A DNA stretch of 64,000 bases from Bagarius yarrelli. Its lineage: Eukaryota; Chordata; Actinopteri; Siluriformes; Sisoridae. Under the pieces are notes generated by a model. The model was not told the DNA's origin, made no database searches, and worked only from the letters and a program-made list of their open reading frames with translations. A program made the position numbers and the translations under genes. Positions 11,336-22,021 of this stretch are shown in pieces. The stretch covers positions 5,440,097 through 5,504,096 of the forward strand of contig VCAZ01000001.1 of the NCBI GenBank assembly GCA_005784505.1, in the 5' to 3' direction. Within the stretch, counting starts at the first letter, position 1. The number at the start of each line of letters is the position of its first letter.

Positions 11336-11676
11336 TTTTCCAGCATGGTAATACCCCTGAGCTCCTGAGCTTCATGAAGACATGGTATGTCATGGATGTC
11401 ATTAATTGGAAGAACTCAAGGTCAGGGCTCTCTGCAGGACACTCAACACCACTGAGCACCTTAGGGATGAACTGGAAGACTGACTGCACCCCTCACTTGT
11501 CATTAGTGCCTAAACTGACTGATACTATTACACTCTGAAATCTAGGGGAAAGTCTTTCCCGAAGTCTAAAGGTTTTTTAAATAGTAAAAGTAAGTCTGAA
11601 TTTGTTGGTTTTTATTTTGTAATTTTTTTTTGTAATGTGATGGTTAGGTGTCCCAGTACCTTTGGCCATATAGTGT
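11336..11676 (+). mobile_element. Tc1/mariner element, 3' half only
   Basis: Opens in decayed transposase sequence equivalent to the QHD/APVH region (ttttccagcatggtaatacc) and runs through the SPDL/EHLWDELE region (accactgagcaccttaggga). It ends in the terminal repeat gtgtcccagtacctttggcc atatagtg next to TA. The 5' half and left terminus are missing and the frame is broken, so it cannot move by itself. Confidence 0.8.
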
Positions 11677-11861
11677 ACAGACAACCCTCAACTTACGATA
11701 TATATCGACTTCATAACCCATATATAACCCAATATTTTTTCAATTTCATGTGGTGTGATGACACAATTATAATAAAATTTACATCTACAAGCTACCATGG
11801 GATACTTCAGAAGGCATCATAGGGGGGTATCCTAGATGGAACCCTAACGTAAGTTGAAGGT
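11677..11861. mobile_element. Small nonautonomous DNA transposon with inverted ends
   Basis: Left end cagacaaccctcaacttacg and right end cctaacgtaagttgaaggt are imperfect inverted repeats. The left end starts exactly where the Tc1 remnant stops. The element is 185 bp and AT-rich inside, with no coding capacity. Superfamily not determined. Confidence 0.55.
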
Positions 11862-11995
11862 AGAGAGAAAGAAAGATGACGTGGGGACCTTTTGTAGAAC
11901 ATTTTGTTAATATATCTTATTTGCCTAAATATATATTTATACAACATCAAAAAAACTATTTTTATTACGTGTTAACAAATTTCTGTAAAGATCCT

Positions 11996-12138
11996 TGGGG
12001 GCATTTTTTGCCTTTTCTAGGACAGACAGAAAGATGAAATTGAGGATAGAGAGGGGGTGGGACTGGAAATCGAACCCGGGTCGCCGGAGCGAAATTGCGC
12101 ATGTGGGTTGCACATTGACCCACTACAAAGTGCGTATT
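11996..12138 (-). repeat. tRNA-derived SINE of a third family
   Basis: In reverse it shows a box-B-like ggttcgatttccagtccc (12063-12080 region) and a head with cagtgggtcaatgtgcaac. The opposite tail reads through tctgtctgtcctagaaaagg to a gcaaaaaatgcccc end. It differs from Families A and B in head and tail. Confidence 0.6.
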
Positions 12139-12309
12139 TGTTATGGCAGAAGATGCAATTCTGTACAGTACAATCCTCATATTTCTAGTAACGGACTGTC
12201 ACCCGCTGAACTCAACCGTTTTAAAAACGTCAGCAAAGACGCTTTTGTGACGTGAAAAGGGCTCCCGGGGGTGGGCGAGGCGGGGCGGTTGTGCAGATTC
12301 ATATGGTTA

Positions 12310-12550
12310 AAAAGCCCTCTCATATACAATATACTAATGCCGATAAATCAGTTCTGGGGATTTTATGTTTTGCCCTTGAAAAATGCAATTGCACTGTCCA
12401 ATGTTTTTACCCAGCCTGTATTTTATCCCACAAATCCCTTAAACGCTTTGAACACCTGGGATGCTGATAGCAGTCCTCACTGGTCCTCATGGCCTCTTTT
12501 CTCCAAACCTATTAGATTTTTCATTGAAACAAATTCAAACGCTGCTGTTT
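12310..12550. other. Candidate regulatory (conserved noncoding) DNA
   Basis: Unique-looking, with no repeat signature and several short A/T-core motifs. Overlapping frames exist in two phases but show no protein family. Conservation untested. Confidence 0.2.
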
Positions 12551-13050
12551 GATTCACGGTAAACGGATGTAGCGAAGTACAGAGCTGCGGGGGGGCGGGG
12601 GGGGGACGCCTTTTTGTAGGTCAGAAAGTCAAGGGAAAAATAGAGATGCAATTTCTGAGGTGTGGAGTTGCACCGGTTTTCATCACGCTCCTGAGAGCTG
12701 GCCTGTCTATGACCGTTTGGATTTGTTTTAGGCAGCTTAGTCAGCTGCGATCAGTGTACGTTGATGAGTTAATTAACCAGCGCAACATATTTCAGTGTAA
12801 TGTTCTAAGTACTGCTCTTTTCATGCGGTGATCAACAAATCTAACGTTTACTTTGCCGTAGGTGAATGACTGCTTTCATTATAGCGAGCTGAGATTCATC
12901 ATCATTAGTTAGACACTGGAGCAGTGAGGATGAATAGTGGTTGGGAGAAAAAAAATGCTAATTTGATTGACTACATTCTATTTACCTGTCAGAATATTAT
13001 ATTGATGGGTTGCACAGGAAGCTGGAATACTGGTGTTGCCTCAAACGTGC
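12551..13050. other. Unassigned stretch
   Basis: Contains a short G-run at 12590-12605; otherwise nothing recognised. Confidence 0.35.
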
Positions 13051-13160
13051 AGTCTGTAACCGAATTTTAGCTCATTTTAAGCGAAAAATCGGCTGAGAGA
13101 TGACTCGTATCTCGAAAAACTCATTAGTTGGGACACTTGTAAATCGAGGTACCCCTGTAT
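13051..13160. repeat. Terminal part of a dispersed DNA repeat
   Basis: Shares blocks with 18098-18203: gtaaccgaattttagctc, gcgaaaaatcggc, gagagatgactcgtatctc, gttgggacact and the end gtaaatcgaggtacccctg. This is the end of a teleost nonautonomous repeat recognisable by its tacctcgactta-like terminus. Confidence 0.6.
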
Positions 13161-13814
13161 ATGACACATAAAGCGACAAACGATTTTGGAATCATTTAGG
13201 AGTCACATTAAAGTAGCAAAGATTTTTATTTTTCATTTCAGATGGTTTCAAATGTTTTTAATATTTAGAATTATTTTTAAGTTTTTTATTTTTAATTGTT
13301 ACTTGTTTTGGCTGGAAGAGTCTGCCAAGACCAGAAATCAGTTCTGAGGTGTTGCATCAAATTTGTGTATCAAATCCATTGTAAAAAGCGCTATACAAAT
13401 AGAATTGACTTGAATCGAATTTAATTGCATAGGAGGAAATGCTTGGACTCTGGGATAGATATGTAAATAAACTTTACTGCTACAACTTTCCCAAATACTT
13501 GCTGCCAAGCCTGCTTAATTTAAGCTAATGAGACGTAGGTCTTATGTTCTCAAATAGCAGACCGCAGTGGGAGAATAACAATTAGGACAGGGTTGTCTTG
13601 ATTTCAGCATGTCTGGTGGTGGATGATATGTTCGATCCAATTTATATTTGTGTAGCGCCTTAAACAATAGACTATTATAAAAACATTTAACAGAAATATA
13701 ACATTTACAGTGAATTTATAATTGTTTTCCTCAACTCGAAGAAGAACCAGAATTAATAGAAGAACCTATTCTCATCTTGGAGTGTGTGGAAATTAGTATA
13801 AGTATAAGTATATT
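13161..13814. other. Old LINE-like debris
   Basis: At 13375-13425 the sequence tgtaaaaagcgctatacaaa resembles the 3' end of fish L2-type LINEs. At 13645-13720 a tttatatttgtgtagcgcct segment resembles the dispersed repeat seen at 63337-63590. Both are short and decayed. Confidence 0.4.
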
Positions 13815-14062
13815 CAATTCATTGTCATTGTGCAAGGTACATGTACAGAGCCAATGAAATGCATTTTTCGCATATCCCATCTTAGTAAGTTGGGGTCAGA
13901 GCGCAGGGTCAGCTATGATACAGCACCCCTGGAGCAGGAAGGGTTAAGGGTCTTGCTCAAGGACCCAACAGTGGTTGACTTGCCGGAGGTGGGGCTCGAA
14001 CCCAGGTGTTTCTGGTCTTCAGATTAACAACTCAGCACCTTAACCGTTTGAGCCACCCTGCC
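13815..14062 (-). repeat. Family B SINE, nearly full length
   Basis: Reverse orientation: cattgtcattgtgcaaggta, cgcatatcccatcttagtaa, gtcagagcgcagggtcagct, acccctggagcaggaagggt, tcgaacccaggtgtttctgg and the head ccttaaccgtttgagccacc. It is the clearest copy of this family here and lies head-to-head with a Family A SINE. Confidence 0.8.
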
Positions 14063-14072
14063 AATTATAGCG

Positions 14073-14186
14073 GAAAGTAGAAGTTTAATGGTTAAATTGT
14101 TGGACTGCTGATTTAGAAGATCATGGGTTCAATTTCCAGCACCGCCAAGCTGTTACTGTTGGGCCCCCTGAACAAGGGCCTCAAAT
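14073..14186 (+). repeat. Family A SINE, 3' truncated
   Basis: Head aatggttaaattgttggact, box-B gggttcaatttccagcaccg and middle gggccccctgaacaagggcc are present; the tail is missing. Confidence 0.75.
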
Positions 14187-14461
14187 TCTATTCCTTATGC
14201 TTTTAATGCATTTATAAGTTGATAATTAAAAAAAAAAAAAGGGTTTTATACTAAGCCTATGTGTATAACTGCAAAAGCAAAAGAACGCCAACAAATTATT
14301 TATTTCGAAATACAAAAATCTGTCCAGCAATACAAACAAAGCAGCTTTTATTGAAGGAACATTTGACATAATGAATTATTTATTTATTTTTTTTGGTCAG
14401 CTGCTTGTGTGTAGAGATCCACCGATAATCAGTTTCACCACTATTTATCCCAAAATGTAAA

Positions 14462-14510
14462 CTGTCACTGCTGGGCCCCTGAGTAAGGCCCTTAACCTTG
14501 AACTTCTTGG
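14462..14510 (+). repeat. Family A SINE, middle fragment
   Basis: Only cactgctgggcccctgagta and aggcccttaacc remain. Confidence 0.6.
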
Positions 14511-15730
14511 AAAAAGTCACCCCACATCTCTTTATCTAAACACAGTTGTGACCAGGAGCTTTCCACACTAGTCAACATTTCAAGTGGACTAAAAAAAAAG
14601 TTCATTAAAGTTCTCCTAAGACAGGAACAGTGGTTATTTAAACGGTTTTGAGTTACAAGTTTCTAAATTGGTGACGGGTTGTGGATGCAAGATCCAATCC
14701 AACATATAGATTTCTGCAGAACTAACCATCTACATCATATTTTCCTTGCTATCGACAACCAGGTGTGTCTGATCTGATGCTTGTGCACCCCTGATAATAG
14801 TCTCTCTAATTTTCATTGTAAATTACTCACATTTTATATCTGTCTATCCTTCTTTCTTTCTTCCTATTCTGCAAAACACACGTGCTCGTGTCTCGCACAA
14901 ACCACAACAGAAGAAAGGTCTCTGAGCAGGTTGGAGCACAGCGTCTCTCCTATAATTACGTGCGATTGCATCACAAAACGGCACAATTTAGACCCCCTGA
15001 ACACAATGAGCAAATTGATAGCAGGCGCTATACAGAAGACTGATCGATGAGCGTCCGCAGATGCTCAATGGCGTGATTAAAAAAAAGACTGTTTTCAAAC
15101 TGGTGCTGAAACTTCTGTAAGTTTCTGATCAAAGACTGGCTCAAACCGGTTTTCGGTGGCTGGCCGCTTATCAGAGGTGTTTATTAGGAAAGAAGCTCTT
15201 GCGTTTAACTCAGTATGTGTAGTTATAAGATGAGATTTATTAATCTACAGTGTAAAACATTCCGCTTGCCCAGAACACTATAGTTTTCTCCTGCTGGAAA
15301 GGTTCTGAAGGTTTAGTGCGGTGTCTCATACAGACATTAACAGATTGACCTCATACAGTAATAATTAGAGAGGAATCGGAGTGATCAGTCTCTGTGGAAA
15401 AGCTCCAGATCCTGTCTCCTGCCTCTTCATTATTCTAACACCACTTAAATGGCAGGCTGAGTCTCTATTCATCGCTCTGATACATCGCTGCGTCATGGCC
15501 TCTCACCCAACCCGAAGATATGGAGACACACTTCGTTCTGACTCTGAATACTGATCCAAACGTCAATCTTTTGAACATTAAGAGTTGAAATCGGATAAGA
15601 GTTCCTCCAAAAAAGTCATTCACAGCATCTTAAAAAAAAGGCTCACTGTTTTTATTTCTATATAATGACATCATTAAGAATATTTTGTACAAACTAAAGA
15701 GAGATTTTTATTAATTTAGTGGAAGCAGCC
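14511..15730. other. Unassigned stretch
   Basis: No gene recognised. The 89-codon frame at 14781-15050 does not resemble a known protein. Positions 14960-15180 and 15360-15560 are complex and non-repetitive. Confidence 0.3.
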
Positions 15731-15832
15731 ACAGTCGGGCCCTTAAGAAAGGCCCTTATCCTTTTTTTTTTTTCTTTAAGGGTGCTGTGTCATGGTTAAA
15801 CCTGCACTCAGAATTCAGCTTTCTAAGCCAGG
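15731..15832 (+). repeat. Family B SINE, middle and tail
   Basis: The gggcccttaagaaaggccct middle joins, through a poly-T expansion, to the Family B tail ggtgctgtgtcatggttaaa and ctgcactcagaattcag. Confidence 0.65.
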
Positions 15833-15925
15833 CAACCAAAATATACGTGTGACGTTTATTCTTTTTTAAAATGTGTTCATTTTTAACACAAAGACAAGTC
15901 AACAATATTAAAATACACAGTTGAG

Positions 15926-15926
15926 C

Positions 15927-15961
<35 letters not shown>
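15926..15961 (+). repeat. (TAGA)n microsatellite
   Basis: About nine TAGA units, directly next to the dispersed repeat that starts near 15968. Confidence 0.95.
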
Positions 15962-15962
<1 letters not shown>

Positions 15963-15967
15963 AAAAG

Positions 15968-16250
15968 ATGTTGTCAACTCCGTCACGCGCCACTGTTGTT
16001 TATTATGCGCGACTCGCATTGACTGGTGAAAATCCGATCTGTCTGCTTACACGGCAGCCCCTAATACACAAATCCGATTCATATCTGATTTATTTTCACA
16101 TACAAATAAGGCCTGAATCCACTCAAAAAAATTTGGGATCCTTGTGCTTTTTTCCCTTCTTACATGATCGTCTGTCATATCCCGTCTGTGCCACCTTAGA
16201 AAAAAAAGAGAAATGGGTCACATGATACATGCAGTGTAAATGCGGTCTCA
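15968..16250. repeat. Uncharacterised dispersed repeat, copy 1
   Basis: Shares the ordered blocks gtcacgcgccact, gaaaatccgatctgtct, ctgatttattttc, aggcctgaa, gatcgtctgtcatatcc, gtgccaccttagaaaaaaa with 47440-47690. Two colinear copies show it is a repeat family. Class unknown. Confidence 0.6.
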
Positions 16251-17104
16251 GAGATGCAGACAGACACATCAGATGGAGGGAAGTATCGATCTGCCAAAGG
16301 TTTTTACCTCAATGATTTGCAGTCTTTGCCTCTAGCATTAAACAGCCCTGTGATGAGTCCATTTTCTTCTTAATGCGCCCATATTAGGATATCCTGTTAA
16401 ATTTCTTTTCATCTCTGCTGTAAAATTGTTTGCTGGCTCTCCCCCTTCATGTCTTAAGAACATTTTTAAGTTTATAGACTTTAATTACTCAAAGCCGTAG
16501 TGAGATATATATCGTGGGGGGAAAAAAATGGAATTCGGCAGTGCCTTAGGCTTGAATACTTGATTCCCGAATAAAAATATTGGTCTTATTATCTTCCTGA
16601 CTCATCTGCTGGAAATGGATCTTGCAGAGTAAAACATCTGAAGAGCCCTAACAAACCTGCAGCTTGAGAAGGAAAGACGGACCTGACGCTTTCCCTGCTG
16701 CCGCTTAGGGACTAAACCGAATACCCGAGATTTTTATTTCACAAAGCAGCCTTTGTGTTACAGGGACCTTGTCTCTGTGTTCAGGCAGGACATGAGTATC
16801 CTTTGTTGGAATTTAATCAAAGATGTTCTCCTTTCTGCTTGAGCTGGAAAGAAATGTAAATCAAAAGCAAGTCAGAGACATAAAAACGACTGACTTGTCT
16901 TGTATGAATCCTAGTTTGAAATGGACAGACAGAGAGACAATTTATGCAAATTAGACATTTTTGGACATTTGCATGTGATGCAGTGGATGATAAAGTTTAG
17001 GTAGTGATGAAGAGATGTTTGCTTGCGTAAGAGGAATAAATGAGGAGTAAAAGAAGAGTTGTGAGTAAACTTAATTAGAATTAATTAATGAACCTAATTT
17101 ATTT
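16251..17104. other. Unique-looking stretch, possible regulatory DNA
   Basis: 16270-16500 is complex with a ctttaattactc motif. 16600-16900 is likewise non-repetitive. No coding-like frame. Confidence 0.2.
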
Positions 17105-17612
17105 ATATTAACGTGTCAGGAGTGATGTGTGACAGGAGAACATAAGCTAGAATTAAGGGGAAGGTGTAGAAGACACTGGCGAGAGCAGCTGTGATGTATG
17201 GTTTAGAGCCAGTGGTGCTGAGGAAGAAACAGGTGGAAGAGCTGGAAGTGGCAGAGCTGAAGATGTTGAGGTTTTTTTGGGAGTGACAAGGTTGGACAGG
17301 ATTAGGAACGAGTTCATTAGCGCGACGACTCATGTTAGATGTTTTGGGAAGAAAGTTAGGGAAGCCAGATTGAGGTGGTTTGGACATGTACAGAGGGGGG
17401 ATAGTGAATCTATTGGTAGGAGGATGTTAGAAATGAAGCTACCAGGCAGAAGGTAAAGAGGAAGACCAAAGAGGAGGTATATGGATGCGATAAACGAGGA
17501 CATGAAGTTAGTTGGGTGTGAGTGAAGAGGATGTAGGGAATAGGGTTAGGTGGAGACAGATGGTTCACTGTGGTGACCCCTAAGAGAGCCGAAAGGAGAG
17601 AAAGAAGAATTT
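17105..17612 (+). mobile_element. LINE 3' end (reverse-transcriptase C-terminus remnant)
   Basis: Translation in shifting frames gives motifs typical of the C-terminal end of fish endonuclease/reverse-transcriptase LINEs: AVMYGLEPV, RKKQVEELEVAELKMLRF, then the degraded equivalent of a WFGHVQRR stretch, and GRPKRRYMD-like residues. It ends with ctgtggtgacccctaagaga and a short aaag-rich tail. It is 5' truncated with frameshifts and stops. The clade (possibly RTE-like) is uncertain. Confidence 0.8.
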
Positions 17613-17744
17613 ATTTTTATTATTAGAATTAAAAAAGATGTTAATTAAAGCTGAGGAGTTGATTCTGTTTAGATACGTCTCAATATTTCACTAAATCGGA
17701 AGCAATCTTGTAGACCTTTCTGAAATTTGACTAACTTTACATTC

Positions 17745-18203
17745 ATGCTAGGGGAAATACATGGCTTAGCAGTGAAGGTCATGCCATCGGGGTCGGGAGT
17801 TTGAGTAATCTGTTCCGGGTCCCTGAAAAAACACCGCAAATATTTTTTGTTGCATAAAAAATAAGAAAAATACTAAAACATAAATAATAAATATTGTATA
17901 AAAACAATACAATAGGATGTACTGCAATAAACTGGTTTTATTTAGTATAATGTACAGCATTTACCTCGGAGATCAGACGACTCCACTTGCTAACGCACAT
18001 GTCTGACTAGCTGTCGAGTGAGATACGGGATGCTGGGTGGATGTTACAGCGTTCACTGTGGCGTTCGCTACGCCAACTAGCGGTTGGATGTCTGAAGCTG
18101 GCTCGTAACCCGAATTTTAGCTCGCAACTCTAAGCAAAAAATCATCCGAGAGACGACTCGTCTCTTGAAGCTGGGACACTCATAAGTCAAGATATGAATG
18201 TAT
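17745..18203. mobile_element. Nonautonomous DNA repeat, larger copy
   Basis: Its right half repeats 13051-13160 (ctcgtaacccgaattttagc, gagagacgactcgtctcttg, cataagtcaagatatgaatg). The left half is AT-rich. No transposase reading frame. Confidence 0.5.
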
Positions 18204-18969
18204 TAGGAATATATAATATAAGGACTATTTAGCTGAAGTACACTTTCGCATTTTTTTTACCATCTATTTAATAAACTATTATTTTATCAACTTTTATTCA
18301 TTTGAGATTAGATGTTAAGGTGAATAGTGCTCACTGAAAACTCAGTGATGAGCAGTACACAGAATGGATAAATGGTGTTTATACACTTAACACATGGCCA
18401 ACAGTGGACTTGTCCAACATTACATACCTTCTTGCAGTTGATTTAAGATTTATTTTTTAGGAGCCTGAAGTGCACTTGTTCTTATTGGATTAATGCAAAT
18501 GTGCAAAATGGCAATTTCACGCCATGTTATGTATTAACCTCCTCCTCCTCCTCCTCCTCCTCCTCCTTCGCAAGAAGTCATTACCAAACAAAAGGCTGAC
18601 TCGGCTTCTACTAAGGCTAGCAAATGTAACTTTTGTTTTTGTTTCAACAAGCTGATTAAAACCTGTTGGATAAAATAAAATTCTTGATTTTATTCCCGTA
18701 TTAAAATGTCTTGCAAATCAGAAATGAATTAAAATTGTGCTCGATGACTGACTAAAACGGTCTTACTGGGTGTTAATGAGAAATTATTGCGCGCTAGTTA
18801 GAAATCTTTTGATGACTTGATTGTCAGAGAGAATCATTTTAAATGGGAAAAAAATAAATAATGACTTCATTTTCCAGTGACATCACCCAATATAAAAAAA
18901 CCTCTTTTTTTTTTTTTTTTTGGAATAAATTTCACTTATATTCATGTCATTTCCATCATATTTTCTTCT
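18204..18969. other. Unassigned stretch with a CCT repeat
   Basis: Contains (CCT)n at 18538-18567 and a poly-T run at 18904-18921; otherwise nothing recognised. Confidence 0.35.
18538..18567 (+). repeat. (CCT)n microsatellite
   Basis: Ten trinucleotide units. Confidence 0.95.
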
Positions 18970-19210
18970 GATTGTATCTAGACAGACGTTTCTATCGCAG
19001 ACCGAACAGCCCCTTATCTCCTTTGCCGCTCGCCATGCTTATTCATCACGTCGCCTGACATTTTACAGCCGTATCTTTTATTAAAGTATCTAAAGGGTCA
19101 GGCTAAGAGCACGGATTCTAAAGGCAAAAGCTGTGGAGGATAGCCTTAAACTTAACCAGCTTGTGTGCATAATCGCTTTAATTAATTTTAAGGTGTTTAA
19201 TGGAGTTGGA
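18970..19210. other. Candidate regulatory (conserved noncoding) DNA
   Basis: Complex non-repetitive sequence with gcttattcatcac, cgctttaattaattttaagg and gtgtttaatgg motifs, bordered by low-complexity poly-T and A-rich sequence. No coding frame. Conservation untested. Confidence 0.3.
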
Positions 19211-19824
19211 TATTAATAAAAAAGGTGCTTACGGATTCCCACGCACCTCAGGTTCCAAAAGGTATTTAAAAGAGATCTGAATGGCCAATAGGGTCAAATA
19301 ACATGGAATTTATTTTATTGGAATGTTTAAGGAGTGAAAAAAAAAGCATGATGTTTTACGTTTTATGCCCTTGTCAGTGACCATTAGGCAGTACACACGG
19401 TGTTGCAGTTTCTCTACCAGGGTTGTGATGGGGATGAAATTTTCTCATGGGTTAACTGACGTAAGAACAGCCGTGATGGCGGCATTATAATATCGTAGCG
19501 GTGGGTGTTTCCCTGCTTTTCCTTGCTTTCCTTCGTTTTTTTTTTGGTTTTGTTTTTTTTTGCAGACACATGATTCATGCAAGAAATCCAGCTGGAGAAG
19601 AAAAAAAAACAATAGAAAAGATGGAGAAAAAGGTTGTATTATAGCGGTTTAAACAGTATTTACAAGGAAAGATATAAACTTTTATTAACCTTTATAAATT
19701 TCTCGTGATAAATTAAATTTTCCTCCTGCTGTTGGTCTGTGATGTGACGACGATTGGGGATGGTGCCGCGGTGGGCAAGTGAACCTGAACCTTGGGTAAC
19801 GTGGAGGGAAGTGTTGGTTCTAAA
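19211..19824. other. Unassigned stretch
   Basis: T-rich runs at 19538-19561; nothing recognised. Confidence 0.35.
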
Positions 19825-19994
19825 GTGTTAGTGGCTAAGATGTCGGACTACTGATTGAAAGGTTAGGGTTTAGTTCCCAGCACCACCAAGCTGCCACTGC
19901 TGGACTTTAGAGCAGGGACCTTAACCCTCAGGTGCATTAATGAGATAAATTGGAGTCACTCTGGACAAATGGCGTCTGCTATATGCTGGAAATG
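19825..19994 (+). repeat. Family A SINE
   Basis: Head agtggctaagatgtcggact, box-B tttagttcccagcaccacca, weakened middle and tail (gtcactctggacaaatggcg). Confidence 0.8.
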
Positions 19995-20119
19995 TTTTAA
20001 GCCACTGGGTTTCAAACTGGTCATGTAGCCAATGATGAACAGTATATCAGTGGGGGCCATAAGATCCAGAGGTAGTTTTAACAAACGTCGACTCAGAGGG
20101 GCTTTAATACCACCTCAGT

Positions 20120-20569
20120 TTATTTCTGCCGATTTGATAAAATTGAATATAACGATCTAAAAGAATGACCTAAAGGGCAGCGATCTACTCGGTTAAGGTT
20201 ATGGATAAGCCTCCAGCATGACCAGGCTGCCACTGCCACTTGTTCGCTGCCAATGCTCTCCATGTTCCAGGGACTTAACCCAACATCTGTAGCGTTTGAC
20301 CTTTTTGTGCTTGAAACTCTTAGGAGATAAAGTGGTTTCCAAAATACTTCAACAAGCTTATCTACGAACGTGACGTTCAAAATCACTAAGAATTTTCTGA
20401 ATCGATTTCCGGTTTTTATAACTTCGTGTGTTGTGCTAAAGCCACAAATTTGTCCGTTTTGGATACCTACATGAAGGTCTGGTTCGAGAAGCTGGTGAGT
20501 GTGCATTATTCCACTAAAGTCATCCATCATGGTATTATAACAGGACGGCTTGTTCTTTGGAGAGGACAT
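20120..20569 (-). other. Orphan 149-codon minus-strand frame, not called a gene
   Basis: The longest frame outside low-complexity sequence. Its C-terminal third is translated from the reverse complement of a degraded Family A SINE (20171-20240). The N-terminal two thirds match no family I know, and there is no promoter, splice or codon-bias argument for it. Probably fortuitous. Confidence 0.2.
20171..20240 (+). repeat. Family A SINE fragment
   Basis: Head-like ctactcggttaaggttatgg and the box-B/middle junction ccaggctgccactgcca survive. Confidence 0.5.
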
Positions 20570-20602
20570 TTAGAGCTGTATTACTAGACATTTCATTTCC
20601 AC

Positions 20603-20745
20603 AGTGGCAGAATGAGCCCTCCTGTCTCACAACTCCAGAGTACTGGGTTCAACTTTGAGCTCGGGCTTGTAGTTCTCCCCTTTGGGTTCTCTGGTGTTCT
20701 TTTACCTCCTAATGGTAATCCCAGGTATTCCATACCATGTATCCC
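20603..20745 (+). repeat. V-SINE-like fragment, 5' part
   Basis: Resembles the 5' half of a fish V-SINE: cctgtctcacaactccagag, tactgggttcaactttgag, and gggttctctggtgttctttt standing for the conserved core. Confidence 0.55.
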
Positions 20746-21645
20746 ATCAAGTGCTCCAGAGATCCATTACCACCCCGATCACTTTTCCACTTATTTATTA
20801 AGATGCAGTCAAGTAGCTGAGCACTCACTTTTTTTTACATGAATGGCTTTGTGTGTGGGTTCAGATTTGGGTTTGGGTTACTGCACGCCATTACACCTCT
20901 CCTCATGTAGCTAATGGAGGTGCTGAGGGTTGAGGAGAAGCTCTTCACGGATGCCAAATGGACCTGACGCTCGTACACTCCATCACACTTTAGTCAAGAG
21001 GCATTAAAAGGGCACGAGTGAAATCGGGGATGGGATGGTAGAGAGAGAGAGACAGAGAGACCAACAAAGAGGTAGAGATGCTTGAAGCTCTAAATTAACA
21101 CCTGTGTTAAGAGAAGCCGCTAAAATGTAAAATTCTAGGGCAACACATTAGTATAATTAACGTCTGTTTTTATTCCAGGCTTTTCTTTCGTCCTTGTTCT
21201 TTTGTCTTCTTTACTGTCTGTCTTTGGAATTCTCTGGAATTTTCTATTTGCCGATACCAACAACTCATCAAAACTAATTGCGCATATAATTCTAATCGCA
21301 CATGTAGATAATCACCACCAACTGCTGTTTAAGCCCTTATTTACACAGACCCTCATTTCTTTCTATGCTAAAAAAACTTAATTGTTGCACAGAAGTGTAT
21401 AATTATTTAAAAAAGGCTATTGTGCAATGCTATTGTCCTGAATGATTCATTTGCATTTTGGTTTGGTTGATAAACTACGCATCATTTATAATGCAAATAA
21501 TAGAACTGGAGACAATAACGGTTAATGTTACACAAGTGAATAATGCACACACAGACACCGTTTCAGCATCGACATCGCAGTGTGTGCATCTGCAATAGTC
21601 ACGGGATTTTGTGGTTTAATTGTAGGGTTTAAGAACTATCTTTTT
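20746..21645. other. Unassigned stretch
   Basis: A purine-rich (GA)n patch lies near 21040-21060. No gene recognised. Confidence 0.35.
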
Positions 21646-21825
21646 TACATTTATAGCATTTGACAGACGCTCTTATCCAGAGCGACTTACGTTTATCTCA
21701 TTATACAACTAAGCAGTTGGGGGTTAAGGGCCTTGCTCAGGGACCCACAGTGGTGTCTTGGTGGTGCTGGGAATCAAACCCTGGTCTTTCTGGTATCAGT
21801 CCAACACCTAAGCCACCACTTTCCA
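21646..21825 (-). repeat. Family A SINE, full length
   Basis: Reverse orientation with tail tacatttatagcatttgaca and gagcgacttacgtttatctc, middle aagggccttgctcagggacc, box-B ggtgctgggaatcaaaccct and head ccaacacctaagccaccact. It abuts the Tc1 derivative at 21828. Confidence 0.85.
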
Positions 21826-21827
21826 TG

Positions 21828-22015
21828 TGTTCCTATCATGTCTTTATGGATCTCTGAGGCTTTGTACACTTGAGACATAGTAATGTTGGAAGAGTGTTTG
21901 GGCTTCTTGGTTCCAGTGAAGAAACGTCTTAATGTTACTGCAAATGGAGACATTCTGGACAACTGTGTGCTTCCGACATTGTGGGAAAGTTTAGGGAAAA
22001 AAAACATTTTAATTT
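21828..22015 (+). mobile_element. Tc1/mariner derivative with rearranged transposase segment
   Basis: The 21883-22000 segment encodes, on the plus strand, a piece of Tc1-type transposase (LGFLVPVK, DILDNCVLPTLWES). The preceding block (catgtctttatggatctctg to catagtaatgttggaagag) matches the complementary strand of the downstream transposase region (KTWM/FQHD area). So one segment appears inverted relative to the other. No terminal repeats are seen and it is non-functional. Confidence 0.65.
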
Positions 22016-22021
22016 TTTGGA

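Noticed and set aside
17103..17387. 94-codon minus-strand frame
   Set aside because: Shadow of the plus-strand LINE remnant.
20120..20569. 149-codon minus-strand frame as a real gene
   Set aside because: Part is antisense SINE, no splice or promoter support, and no family resemblance.
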